From Moniliella sp. 'wahieum' (lineage: Eukaryota > Basidiomycota > Moniliellomycetes > Moniliellales > Moniliellaceae), in assembly GCA_003971905.1 (NCBI GenBank), contig RSEE01000123.1, positions 115,631 through 179,630 on the forward strand: 64,000 bases of DNA. Reading direction: 5' to 3'. The position numbers were made by a program, and so were the translations under genes. Positions 34,282 through 44,994 of this stretch are shown here, piece after piece (position 1 is the stretch's first letter; the number at the start of each line of letters is the position of its first letter). A model generated the notes under the pieces. The model was given only the letters and a program-made list of their open reading frames with translations, was not told the DNA's origin and did no database searches.

Positions 34282-35288
34282 GTGCTGCTGGTGCTGCTGG
34301 TGCTGCTGCTGGTGCTCCGGGCCCCGCTCCCGCCGCTGCGGCTCCCGCTCCTGCCGCTCCCCCCGCACCACACAGATACACCCGTGCCGGTACCTCCCTC
34401 GGCGACAGAACGACCAGCAGGAAGTGGAGCCGGGCCTGCCGAGACGGGTGAGCAAGGCACTTCGGCTCACCCTGCGCCGCTGTACCCTCCCGACAGGGAA
34501 GAGATGCGGCGTTTGCTGGAACAGTACTTCCCTGTTGTTGCACAAGACGATGCGGTGGAATGGACGCCCTTACCGCCTTTCCTTCCGCCCCACTTGGCCC
34601 CGACCATCCGTCTTCCTACGGAAGAAGCGACCGTTCCGCCCACGCGTTTCCTCACGCGGCAAGGCGTCGTGCAGTGGGAAGACATTCCTTTGACCGCGGT
34701 GGACGAAGAGTCGGTCACGGAGGCTCCGGCGGCACAGGAACCTGCCTCGGAAGCCGAGACCGACCCGCGGGAAATGGCACGGCAAGCGGCGCTGCGTAGG
34801 GCTCAGCCCCATGTTCATCCTACTCAGACACACCCCCACCCTAACCCCACCCGCATCCCCAAATTCAAACGCAACCGCAAATACACCCCCCGGCCGCACC
34901 CGGTGTCGCTCCCACCTGTACCGCCTCTGCGCCTGCTGGGGACCCGGGCTACCCTGGGCTGGCATCCCAGCTGCTGCCACCTTCGGACGCGAATGCGAAC
35001 GCGGACGCGGACGGTGCAAGGGCCGAGCGAAGGAGGGAGGACTTGAGCCATGCTTCGCCGGGCGTGCGGCGCTTAGCGCTCGTCCGGGCCGAGAACGAGT
35101 TGATGGACCTGCATCGGCAGTGGGGCGCCGAGGCAGGCGCAGGCGAAGCCGAGTACATTCGCATTCTACGCTCGTCACTCTTGGCGGACGAACGGGCGCG
35201 CGACTTGCACCGCGTTTTGGCCCAGGTCGAAAGGGCTTTGCCAGAGCCCATTCGCGCCCAAGCTCGTCGCGCCGCAGGTCTGTCCTAG
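33129..35288 (+). CDS. HRD1: ER-membrane RING E3 ubiquitin ligase Hrd1 (synoviolin)
   Basis: ERAD ubiquitin ligase and retrotranslocation channel in the ER membrane. ATG at 33129: MASLLPGRLGAYAALSAL. The membrane part continues, after shifts near 33200 and 33330, with VVLRALNTRSNFYAAMIALA, FFGPLRTVEHTRLVEGLWFT, AALFGSLLFLKTFHWLAEDR, VDALPLLFHLRIVSIHLVLF, and DSIKMGVYINFLTLIIPEYG. The RING-H2 finger is CIICRE...KLPCGHIFHYHCLRAWLERQ then CPTCRRTV. After it comes an Ala/Gly tract encoded by a 9-bp tandem repeat, a proline-rich tail, and a C-terminal helix (RRLALVRAENELMDLHRQWG, ending RAAGLS, stop 35286). The tail shifts frame near 34250-34440 and 34800-35040, so it may be partly mis-joined. The order of membrane domain then RING-H2 identifies Hrd1; the gene partner is an adjacent septin in opposite orientation. 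Confidence 0.93.
34250..34316. repeat. GCTGCTGGT tandem repeat in HRD1 coding sequence
   Basis: About seven units of a GCTGCTGGT-type 9-mer encode an Ala-Ala-Gly run right after the RING finger. Such GC-rich repeats are prone to length change and to consensus error. Confidence 0.85.
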
Positions 35289-35995
35289 TCTCTTGGAGGT
35301 CCCGCTGCCGGTCCTGGTCCGGTCGCGTACCGCACACAGCGCCCAGCGCACGTCCCCGCGCGTCCCCGCGCCTTCTCGCACACTACATGTTACATTTCCT
35401 TCCTTGCCTTGCTTCGCGTACGGCACGCGCCCAACTCCTCGTTCTCGTTCTCAATGGATAGTTTCTCGGACGTACATGTGTTACTTGTGTTTAGGGAACG
35501 GGGCAGGGCAGGGGGGGAAGGATGATTCGATTATGGATGAGGTCGATGAGGATGAGGTCATCCGGAAGGTAGCTGAATGGATAGGTATCGCTTGCGGTGA
35601 GAGGCGAGAGATGAGAGGTGGGATGGGAGAGAGGCCAGAACCAGCCGATTCAGCAGGGACGATCGAAGACATGCACACAATCGTCCGACCCGGCCCATCC
35701 AAACGCCGGCCATGTACCTAGTAACTTGAGGTGAACAGGTGAACTTCAACTTGAAGGAAACGCCTGCTGACATGGGCGCGGCGGAAGCGGGGATTAATTA
35801 ATTGCTTCGTCAGTAACTGGTAATTCCCGGTGGCGGCCCGCCGAAGAAAGGCAGGAGAGCCGTGTCTGGCGATACCAGTGTCATCGCTCATCGCTGACTC
35901 TGCCGCTGCGTGGCGCCTCGCCTTCTTCTTCTCGCCCCACCGCCACCGCCTGTCCGCCCTGCTTCTCGCCCCTCGCCCCGCCCCTAACCTCCACC
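35289..35995. other. intergenic, promoter of HEM2
   Basis: No gene seen. 35510-35680 has purine-rich sequence with GATGAGGTCGATGAGGATGAGG. CT-rich leader at 35920-35990 precedes the HEM2 ATG. Confidence 0.45.
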
Positions 35996-37095
<1,100 letters not shown>

Positions 37096-37493
37096 TGCGT
37101 AATGCGGAATGGACTCCACGGCCAATCTATCAGCCTCCTCTATTCGTTTTCCCGAATTCGATTTCGGGCGGGGGGCAAATGTCACTTGCCATAGCGTCCA
37201 TGTCCATCTGTTGTGCGGCGACCATCTAGTTCGGGCATCAAGCGAAGGCAGGTGAAGGCATCGGTTTGGAAGGAGGAAGTCGAGGTCGTGATGATGGCAT
37301 GGACGACATGGACATGCATGATGATGACGACGTTAGTTGATGGAGGAGCGAGGAATTGAAATGACAACTAAGCCAGGCGCAAACCTCAAATTCCGAACCC
37401 ACCCGCGCCGCGCCCCCTTGAGTCAGTCACTCACTAGTCACTCTGCCCATCCCCCGTCGGGTGCGCCACGTGCTCCACCATCCCCTGGCTGCG
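37096..37493. other. intergenic HEM2 / dynamitin-like gene
   Basis: It contains a GATGATGGCATGGACGACATGG stretch and ATGCATGATGATGACGACG at 37312-37330, again a TGCATGAT motif next to a GACG site. TAGTCACTCTGCCC and GTCACTCACTAGTC near 37425-37445 repeat. No gene seen. Confidence 0.45.
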
Positions 37494-38547
37494 ATGAGCA
37501 AGTACAGCACGCTCCCGGACCTTGACACGGCCCCAGACGTCTACGTGTCTGATGGCGTCTCCGCTTCCGTGCCGCCGCCCTCCTCGCGCGCGGACAACGG
37601 GCAGAGAAGATGGAGCGTCTGCGGGCCGAGATTGAAGATTTGGCCACGTACGATTCCGACGACAGTTTGGACGATGATGGAGTGGCCATGGCCATGGGCA
37701 CGGCCACGGGCCCAGCACCCACCAAAGACCCACCTACCAACCTGCTGGACAAATCCTCTCCCTCTCTCGTACCGTCGACACTTCAGCCCCTTGCCGATGT
37801 GCGCGGGGCGAACCAACCCTGGCCTCGGTCGCAGAACAAGTGGAGGAACTAGCGCGGGACATAGGCGTGCGCGATCCTACTTCGCCCCCCGCTGCTTCTG
37901 CCTCGCCACGCTGCGCACAAGTCGCGCTTCTCACCCAACCGCGCCAACTGGACGCGATCACGCGCCGACTCAAAACGCTCGCCTTGCACACCGATCCACC
38001 CGCTGCTCCAGCCGAGGAAAGTGCGGACCTAGGCGCACTGCTGCGCACACAAGCGCGCGTCGAACCCCTGTTACCCTTACCCGCTGCACTATTGGCGCGG
38101 ATGCGCAGTTTAAGTGGCGTGCATGCCCAAGCGGCGGCCGTACGGACTTCCCTGGCTACCGCCGGTGACGATGTAGCTACGTTGGCCCAGCGCGAACGTC
38201 ATCGCGCCCTCCTCCTGGCCCAGCTGCAACACGCTATCCGCGATAACATGCTCGTTCAACAGGCTAACGTGAAGGCGCTTACTCAGCGTACCGATCGTCT
38301 TGCCGCTCGCGTTGCTGCCCTTGGCTCTTCCGCTTCCCCAGCCCCTGCGGCCCCGAATGACCCGCCCGAGCAAGATGCGCCCGAGCAAGATGCGCCTTCG
38401 AAAGATGTGCCTGAGAAAGATGTGCCTGCGAAAAGTGCGCCTGAGCAAGATGCGCCCGAGCAAGATGTGCCTCAGCAAGGCGTGCCAGAGAGGGATGAGC
38501 CAGATACGGATGGGCAAGATGCGAAGCGGGGGATGAGGGAGGCGTGA
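37494..38547 (+). CDS. dynactin subunit 2 (dynamitin/Jnm1)-like
   Basis: Predicted p50 subunit of dynactin, the dynein adaptor. The start MSKYSTLPDLDTAPDVYVSD matches the short N-terminal dynamitin motif (KY..LPDLD..PDVYE). Then RLRAEIEDLATYDSDDS, an acidic/serine-rich linker, and helical stretches predicted to form coiled coils (AEQVEELARDIGV; LTQPRQLDAITRRLKTLALH; TLAQRERHRALLLAQLQHAI; VKALTQRTDRLAARVAALG). A tandem pentapeptide-like repeat (PEQDA/PEQDV) precedes the stop at 38545. Frame shifts near 37600 and 37835. About 345 codons is close to the family. The identification rests mainly on the N-terminal motif and the coiled-coil layout, so confidence is moderate. Confidence 0.7.
38361..38500. 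repeat. 15-bp minisatellite in the dynamitin-like gene
   Basis: Nine or so imperfect copies of GCCCGAGCAAGATGC-type 15-mers encode a P-E-Q-D-A/V pattern at the C-terminus. Copy variation with point changes (TCGAAAGATGTGCC, GAGAAAGATGTGCC) suggests repeated expansion. Confidence 0.85.
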
Positions 38548-38922
38548 ATTGGATACCCGGGGATGCTGTGGACAGCAGACGGTCACACGCAAGCGAGAGC
38601 AACCCCAGTGGCGGCTCGGCAAGCCTGTAAGCAGGTTACAGCTGTGAGATGCGAGATGCGAGATGCGAGAGAAGGTAGATGCGTGGCGTTCGAGTGGGAC
38701 TCTTTGGGCTGGATATTGGATGGCCTGGCGAAGGGTGAAACGTTAATCGAGTTGGTCGATCACCGATCACCGATCACCGTCAGCATTACTCAACCTCCCA
38801 TACTCCAGTCCGCTTCCGCCTCGGCCACGTTGCACCGACCCACTGCGTTTGGGTGGTTGCTTGCCTTTCCGTAGCCAACCAACGGGACCCTACCCACACC
38901 CCACCCACCCACACCCACATCC
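38548..38922. other. intergenic, no gene seen
   Basis: It has a GAGATGCGAGATGCGAGATGCGAG repeat at 38645-38672 and GATCACCGATCACCGATCACCG at 38757-38778, both tandem. It is likely the promoter of the PCC1 gene. Confidence 0.45.
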
Positions 38923-39360
38923 ATGCCCGCCTCGTCCACGCTGCCCAGGGGCGAAGACCTTCCCCACTCGCTGTACGTTTCCCACCGCCCCATCTGCCCC
39001 CCCCCCTTCCCGCGTACTCACCCCCCCAGCTCGCTGCGCATCCCCTACCCGTCTCAGCACGATGCCCAGATCGTCCAGCGCGTCCTGACCGTCGACAAGG
39101 AACTGCGTCCGATGGACGTGGTCAAGACCTGGTCCATCTCCTCTCCTCCTTCTCCTCCTCCCCCCGGAAGCAACAGCACCACCACCACCACGCCCGCCCC
39201 GGCTGAACTCGCCATCACCATCTACGCCTCGGACACCCGCTCGCTCCGGCTCAGTGCCAATGCGTTGCTGGAGGATGTGGCTCTGGTCACGCGTCCATCC
39301 ATGCGTTCCACCAGACGCCATGCGCGCTGCGCGCAACCAGGCCTCGAGATGGCTCGGTAG
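38923..39360 (+). CDS. PCC1: KEOPS complex subunit Pcc1 (CTAG/Pcc1 family)
   Basis: Small subunit of KEOPS, which makes the universal t6A37 modification on ANN-decoding tRNAs and also acts at telomeres and transcription. MPASSTLPRGEDLPHS is followed by a 57-nt intron (38973-39029, GTACGT...CCCAG). The domain then reads SLRIPYPSQHDAQIVQRVLT, VDKELRPMDVVKTWSIS, a Pro/Ser/Thr spacer, ELAITIYASDTRSLRLSANA and LLEDVALV. This beta-alpha-beta pattern with V-D-K-E-L-R-P and R-x-S-x-N-A is the Pcc1 signature. The C-terminus shifts frame near 39300 (RTIHAFHQTP in the other frame), so the stop at 39358 is uncertain. About 130 codons; a low-complexity spacer makes it longer than yeast Pcc1 (88). Confidence 0.85.
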   Translation: MPASSTLPRGEDLPHSLYVSHRPICPPPFPRTHPPSSLRIPYPSQHDAQIVQRVLTVDKELRPMDVVKTWSISSPPSPPPPGSNSTTTTTPAPAELAITIYASDTRSLRLSANALLEDVALVTRPSMRSTRRHARCAQPGLEMAR

Positions 39361-41493
39361 GACGCGCAGGATAAGTCGTCTTGCTCGCTTCCTCCACTGT
39401 GTGTGTTATCCTTAGGCGTGTCCTTGGGCTTGCCCAAGAGGATCACGCTCAGTTTGGGTTGCCTCCCCACTCCATTCGCTAGGGCCTGCATCTTCCCTCC
39501 CTTTGCACAACCATCAACGTCATCTTTTTTTTTTTCCTTTTCATCTCCCCAGCTTGACTGTTCCATCATACCATGTGCCCACCTACTCCCATGCATTCAA
39601 CCCTACATGTTGCACCTTCCTCCTGTGCTCTTCGCCTTTGGGGCCTCCTTTGATTCGTTCAAGGTCCACTGCCGCAGCAGGACGCTAGTTGTGCTCCTGC
39701 GTGTAGGAGGAGAGAAAAAAACAAGGAGCGGTCCCATGGGGAAGTGATCGGGGGGGGGGTGAGAGGGGCAAGGCAAGTTGATGGTACGTCAGGGACCAAT
39801 AAGGGCTTCCCCTCCCATCTACTCATTCTTCCGCGTAGACTCCGCCGCAGGCGTCGTCCAAGCTGCATGCCTATTCACGGTGCCTCCGCTTTGGCATCAT
39901 GGACGGTGCAAGGCTTGGTGCCAATGCCTACGGTTATGGTTCCCGGTGAACTCTCCTCGTCCGCATCACCTGTTTGGATTGGACCCCAGGATGTGCATCC
40001 GACGTGCACCCCCTCCCCTCCTCACAGTAAAGATCAACTTGATCAGTCACGGGTCACGGTGCATATGTGCGCATCTACCTTGGCTGATTTCCGGGCCCGA
40101 ATCTTCACGTAGAGCGGAACGACGGGTGGACCACTTGATCCTCATCATACTCATAGCCGCTGGCTGCATCGCGCACGGTTGCAGAGACGCCACCGGCCGC
40201 TCAGACCGGGTGAGGCACGCCTTTGACCATCGTCGTCCAAACCCAACAGCAGAAACCAGACCATATCGCACGCCTGTACAGCCACTGGGAGCCTCGGAGC
40301 GGTACCCACCGTCCCGTCGCTTGGATCGTCGTGGGCCCAGTGACGAGGCGACGAGCACCCCAACCACCCGCGTTCCCGTCTTCCGCGCCAAGAGTGTCGT
40401 GGGAAACAAGAGCAAGGCATCGGTGGGTCAGTCCGGAGTCGGTATCTGCCCGGCGGGATCCAAATCCTTCTTCGTCCTTCTTCGGTCGGACGGTCGTCCA
40501 AAGTGTACTGCAGTATGGATTATCGATTGTTGGGTATCGGTTGTCACATGCCAGCGGCAGCCGGGGAGCTTTGGTGGCTGTTCTCCATGGAGTTTGCTCA
40601 CTCTTCGTTGCGCCCAGCCCGCACCGGAGTTCCGTGCCAGCGTCCCCCGCGCTCCAATTGTCATCCATTCCGCTTACTCTGTGAGCCGGGGCCGTCACGC
40701 GTCGCCCGTCCCCAGCATGGCGCAGGACATGTCTTCCACTGGGCTGCTCAGCTTGAACGCCAAGTAGGCCATTGGCCGCGGGGGGACCACTCCCTGGCCC
40801 CCGGAACTGCGGGCAAGCTCCAGCTGGCAGCGTTGGCACCCATCATGCATCAGGAGAGCGGACGTGAGCCGGTCTTGGCTCAAGCAGGCTCATGAATCGG
40901 ATCGGACCAATACCCCACCAGTGTCGGACTGGTGAAGCAACTTGTACTTAGTACCGAGCGAGCGAGGCGAGGGAAGGGAGAGACTGCGGGCCACGGAGGG
41001 CTGAGTCCCGGAAGGTGCCGACGGCTGGTTGCTGGTTGTTGAGGCCGCGGTGCGCTCTCCAGGTGCTCAGGTGTCCAGGGTTCAGCGCTCACCATAATGC
41101 CGCAAGGGTCATTCAATTGAATCTTGAAGCTTGACCATCCAAGATGATCTTGGCGATCGTATAGCTCTTGGAGCTGGCTCCCTATATATAGTTGCGACTG
41201 CGCCACAAAAACTCATAGGATGTTTGCCCTCGCTATTAGCGCGGAATGTCCGCCAAGCTCGAACGCCACAGAGCTCCGACTCTTTCCTGGCCCGGCCTAC
41301 TGGGCTGTGGACGAAAAACATAACGAGACGGGCCGACAGCTTTGGGGAAGAAGCGAGGAGGAGGGATACGGAACTCCGGGGGGGGCCAGTGTGTGTCATT
41401 GCAGCCTTGTGGCCAACGCCACATTTGGAAGATCGAAGACATACAGTACTCTGCCTGATTCGCTTTTTTGCCGCGGCGCTGAGGAGGACAACA
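39361..41493. other. 2.1-kb region without a supported gene
   Basis: Long open frames occur on both strands (39778-40767 plus, 329 codons; 40201-40839 minus, 212 codons), but their translations show no recognisable motif and they overlap one another. A TATATATA lies at 41183-41190 with an ATG-led 127-codon frame from 41220 (MFALAISAECPPSSNATE...). That could be a small gene but has no further support. A T10 run lies at 39526-39536. Confidence 0.4.
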
Positions 41494-41502
41494 TATATAA
41501 AG
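41494..41502 (+). promoter_or_regulatory. TATA box of secreted-protein gene
   Basis: TATATAAAG at 41494-41502 lies 106 nt upstream of the ATG at 41600, followed by a C/T-rich leader. It is the strongest TATA match in the window. Confidence 0.65.
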
Positions 41503-41599
41503 AGACGATGGATCGATATGTCCACCCCTTTTCCTTCCACCCAACATCCGTTCCACGTTTTTTGTTCGCCCTCCCCTCGCCTTTCCACTCTTTCTCACC

Positions 41600-42329
41600 A
41601 TGATGTCCTCTACCGCGCCCTCTTCTCTCTCGCCGCCCTGCCTGCCGCGCTGGCCATGCCCTCTCTTCCGCGCGACACCCCTTCTGCTCAAGGCCCTGCT
41701 CACCTCGTGCTCATTGGGCGCGCCAACGAGGGAACTACGCCTCCACCAACTATATCTCCTTTGGCAACCAGGGCTCAACTGACTCCTTGTCGACCGCAGC
41801 TGTACGTCCTACATCTCTCGGATGGTAGACCCCCCCCATTGAGAGTCACACAGCTGATGATTAAGCGCGACGAGATGCTGCTGTGCTGACCGCTCTGAGG
41901 ACAGAACAAGTCGCAGGAATTCTACTTCCAGTCGCTGAGTTCCAGTGCGAACGGCGAGAGTGCCATCGGCCGTCTGACACTCGACTCGAGCGCGTCCAAG
42001 TGCGTCACAGCCAATACCACCTCGGTCGACGCGCCCTTGATCGTGTTCGATGCGCCTTGCACCGACGTGTCGGACCAACAGACCAAGTGGCAACTGTTTT
42101 ACCTTAAGGGCTCCACCACCAACGATGGGTTTAACGTTACGTCCATCCAATTTAACCCGCAGTCGGGCGCTCACGCCTCCTCCCCGCCCAAGTACAACTT
42201 TAGTTTCTTCACGCAGGCCCATGACCCGGCCGCGGGTCTCCGCGCAGAAGATTGCGACCTTACCCATTCATCGGACTGCCCTACGACTGGTCGTACACCG
42301 TTACCTTCGATGCCCCCCTGGCCAAGTAA
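41600..42329 (+). CDS. secreted cysteine-containing protein, function unknown
   Basis: ATG at 41600 follows CTCACC. The N-terminus has a signal-peptide-like stretch (MMSST..LFSLAALPAALAMP), then ANEGNYASTNYISFGNQGST, an intron at 41802-41904 (GTACGT...ACAG), and the mature part QEFYFQSLSSSANGESAIGR, LTLDSSASKCVTANTTSVDA, IVFDAPCTDVSDQQTKWQLF, and FNVTSIQFNPQSG. N-x-S/T sequons occur (NTT, NVT, NFS). Two cysteines flank a roughly 25-residue loop, and QTKWQLF recalls the QxW repeat of beta-trefoil folds, but only one is present. The C-terminus (GLPYDWSYTVTFDAPLAK) requires a shift near 42240; the stop is 42327-42329. About 200 codons. Short, secreted and TATA-driven; I do not recognise the family. 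Confidence 0.72.
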
Positions 42330-42835
42330 GCAAGTGATCGTCATTGTCCGCGTCTCAGGCAGGGTGGGTTAGTGGGTTCGAACGATTTGCCCCACCCCTT
42401 TTGACCCCCCTCGCCTGCTCTTCTATGTCCCCACATGCCTCTCCAGTGCAGTCCAGCTGGCCAAATAGACCTTCCCTTCTCGCGCGGGCCAGTTGTAGGG
42501 TCAAGCCCACCCACAGTACAGCGGATCGTCCGCATCATCCATCGTCGTTCTCTCTCTCCCTGGTGTGCTTGTAGATTAGCTAGGCACAGCGACGCGAGAC
42601 ATCGTGGGTATGACTAGTATGTAGCGAAGGCCGCCTCGGACCAAGAAGCAGAGAATGAGCTACAAAGTGGGTTGGGGGGCGGGCGATATCGATATCCATT
42701 CGATATCCATTCGATCATGATATTGCACTTGATCTTGATCTTGATCTTGATGTTGAGGTTCTTAGGGCAAGGTGGGGAAGCATACACACGTTGTCTTCGA
42801 TCAACGTAACGCCACTTCTTTCGCTAACTTGGTAC
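42330..42835. other. convergent 3' intergenic region
   Basis: Short tandem motifs CGATATCCATTCGATATCCATTCGATC (42690-42716) and CTTGATCTTGATCTTGATCTTGATG (42728-42753). No gene seen; it holds the 3' UTRs of the secreted-protein and ribosome recycling factor genes. Confidence 0.5.
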
Positions 42836-44068
42836 TTACGCGTCGTCCACCACAACCGCCTTGAGCTTCTTCTGGCCCTCGGTCTGCAGCTTGTCAATCG
42901 CATCGGTCACCTTCTTGATCTCCTTGTCAACCTGGACATGCACCGTCAGTAACTCAATCCCATCCTTCCGCCCGCCCACTCCCACAGGAGGGAAAGGAAA
43001 GAACCGAAAGCCCCCAACAAAGACCCAAACCAACAACCCAGACCAAAAAGAACAAATCATCACATACATCCTTCTCGAACTTTTTGCCCTCCGACTCGCC
43101 AATGAGACCCTCATTGACATCATTCTTGATGCCCTTCATGGCGACCCGACGCACATCGCGCACCTCCCTTCGGGAATGCTCCGCGGCCTTGCCCAGGTCC
43201 TTGATCAACCCATCCCGCAACTCCACCGTCGGCTTGGGCACCGGAATCCGAATCGTACCTTCCTCGTCACCCGGCTGGATCATCGGGACCAAATCCAACG
43301 ACGAGTCGTACACGGCCTTCTCCACCGCCTTGACCGACTGGGACCTTTGCGTTAGCTTGCTCGCAGAGACCAAGGTGGGAGGAAGGGGGGGAGGAGAAGT
43401 GCGTACCTCTGGGTCAAAGCAGTGAACGAGGAACTGGTTGTTCTGCACACCCACCGTAGCGAGTTCCATCAGGCTGTGACTCGAGTCCTTGTCGTTATGG
43501 TGCAGCTGCACCACCAGTTTCTCCAGCATCTCTGTTCCACACCATACGCATCAGTCTCAAGTCCGGTACTCGCCGCTCTTTCTCAGCGGGAAGAACACAA
43601 GGCAAAGCCAAAGGAAAGCAACCTCAAACCAACGTACTTGGATCCGGCCGGCCCACACGCGACAGCAAGTCCGCCACCGCCGTCTTGCCCCGCGTCAGGA
43701 TATGTTCCACCTTGGATGGGACGTAGTCAGGGTCGTACTCGGGCTCACCGGCCGACGACTTGTTGGCCTTTTTGCCCCGCGGCGCATCGTCCTCCTCCTC
43801 GTCCTCCTCCACCTTCTTGCCCTTCTTGCCCTTGTCCTTCTTACTGTCCTTCTTGTTGTCCTTCTTGTTGTCCTTCTTCAGTGCGGGGGGGGACACATGC
43901 AGTGCCCGCACCGGCGCTGCAAAAGCCATGCCCACGGGCGAAGGCCCGTGCGACACGTGTGACACCGCCGCAGCGGCTCCCACTGCGCCCCGAGCCGCAC
44001 TCTGGGACAGGGAGGCACGCGGTCCCGCGCACAACAATCGGAAGACGGCGCAGGAGCGTGGTCTTCAT
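42836..44068 (-). CDS. RRF1: mitochondrial ribosome recycling factor
   Basis: Mitochondrial RRF splits post-termination ribosomes. The minus-strand ATG at 44068 starts MKTTLLRRLPIV, and after a shift the presequence continues SLSQSAARGAVGAAAAVSHV. A lysine-rich linker (KKDNKKDNKKDSKKDKGKKG) precedes HILTRGKTAVADLLSRVGR. Exon 2 has MLEKLVVQLHHN; exon 3 has QSVKAVEKAVYDSSLDLVPM and IRIPVPKPTVELRDGLIKDL, then EHSRREVRDVRRVAMKGIKN, EGLIGESEGKKFEKD; exon 4 has VDKEIKKVTDAIDKLQTEG and KKLKAVVVDDA, stop 42836. Introns: 42932-43077 (GTATGT), about 43345-43406 (GTACGC) and 43532-43637 (GTACGT). Two long helices with R-x-x-R-R followed by K-K-x-E-K-D are typical of the RRF hinge and helix 3. About 275 codons. 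Confidence 0.92.
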
Positions 44069-44376
44069 CACGAGCAGGTTGGTGGGCCAAAGCTCGTGCG
44101 TGGGCTCCGTTGCCCTGGCTTTGGCCTGCCTTGGGCCTTCCTCCTTCCTCCTCTCTCAGCGCCTGCTGCTCCTGCGCCGCCCCGTCCTTCCGCATGGCCT
44201 GTGCAGCCGGGGGGGGGGGGCGGAAGACGGGCGGAAGGCAGACGCGCAGCCACCGCGGCGCTTGCGTTCCGCCCTGCCTAGTGTCTGTGGAATTCCGCCG
44301 CGGCGCGCCCCTTGGCCCTGCCGCCCCACTTCGCCTCGCTGGTGCCGACCACCTCACCTCGTCTTGCTCGCACGCC

Positions 44377-44994
44377 ATGGTACGTCCTCCTCGCCGCGCT
44401 GGCTGCAAGCCACGCTCTGCTCTTCGCTCCCCTCCCTCTTCGTTGCTCTTCTTCCGTGGCTGGCGGACGACTGAGGGCTGACGGCTGATGGCCGATGGCT
44501 GATGGCTGATGGCTGACGGCTGACTGGCTCTGCCGACAGGGAGCTTCGGACCGCTTGCTCGGCGGCTCACTCATGGCCGCCGCCACGTTCATCTTACCTA
44601 CTACACGCTCTGGGCCTTGGTCACTGTACGTCGCCTCTCCCCTCTCGTTCGTCCGGCTTGCATGCACCTGTACCTGCACCTGGATCTGGACCTGGACCGG
44701 CATTGGCCCCAGACACCCACCTAACCTACCGCTCCCGCTCCTGCTATGACCTATGCCCCGTTGTGTAATGCTAATGCTAACGTTGTGCGGTTATGTGCTT
44801 GTGTGTGTGTGTGCAGCCGCTGTTACCGGCCGATGCGTACCTGCAAACCTTTTTCCCCGACCGGGTGTGGGCCATCCGTCTGCCCGCCGTGGCGCTCGTC
44901 GTTGGCCTCAGTGGCATCGGCGCGTTTGTCGGCATGGTCCTCAAGAAGGGGCCGATAAGAAGCGTCAAAAGCAGGCAAACGTATTGTCGAGTAA
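44377..44994 (+). CDS. DPM2: dolichol-phosphate mannosyltransferase regulatory subunit Dpm2
   Basis: Two-helix ER-membrane protein that stabilises the Dpm1 mannosyltransferase. Exon 1 is only the ATG at 44377-44379, followed directly by GTACGT. Intron 1 spans 44380-44539 and ends GCCGACAG. Exon 2: GASDRLLGGSLMAAATF then, with a one-base insertion, IFTYYTLWALVT. Intron 2 is 44626-44816. Exon 3: PLLPADAYLQTFFPDRVWAI, RLPAVALVVGLSGIGAFVGM and VLKKG...KKRQK. The YY-x-x-W motif, the short PLLP loop, the F.P..WAI... stretch and basic tail match Dpm2. The last codons shift frame near 44955; the stop may be 44992. About 85-90 codons. Divergent from RRF1 with a 308-nt spacer. Confidence 0.92.
44475..44524. 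repeat. GGCTGATGGCTGA tandem repeat in DPM2 intron 1
   Basis: Seven copies of a (G)GCTGA(T/C)-type 7-mer lie just upstream of the 3' splice site, in the zone where branch points are expected. Confidence 0.8.

Noticed and set aside
38361-38500. CRISPR-like array
   Set aside because: Units are contiguous, coding and without spacers; the genome is eukaryotic.
39778-40839. 329-codon plus and 212-codon minus open frames
   Set aside because: They overlap on opposite strands, show no domain or family motif, and lack the start context and intron pattern of neighbouring genes; open frames this long occur by chance in GC-rich DNA.
41183-41603. TATATATA followed by a 127-codon ORF (MFALAISAECPPSS...)
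   Set aside because: The TATA to ATG distance is only 37 nt and the translation runs through the promoter and leader of the secreted-protein gene, so it is more likely leader sequence than a gene.
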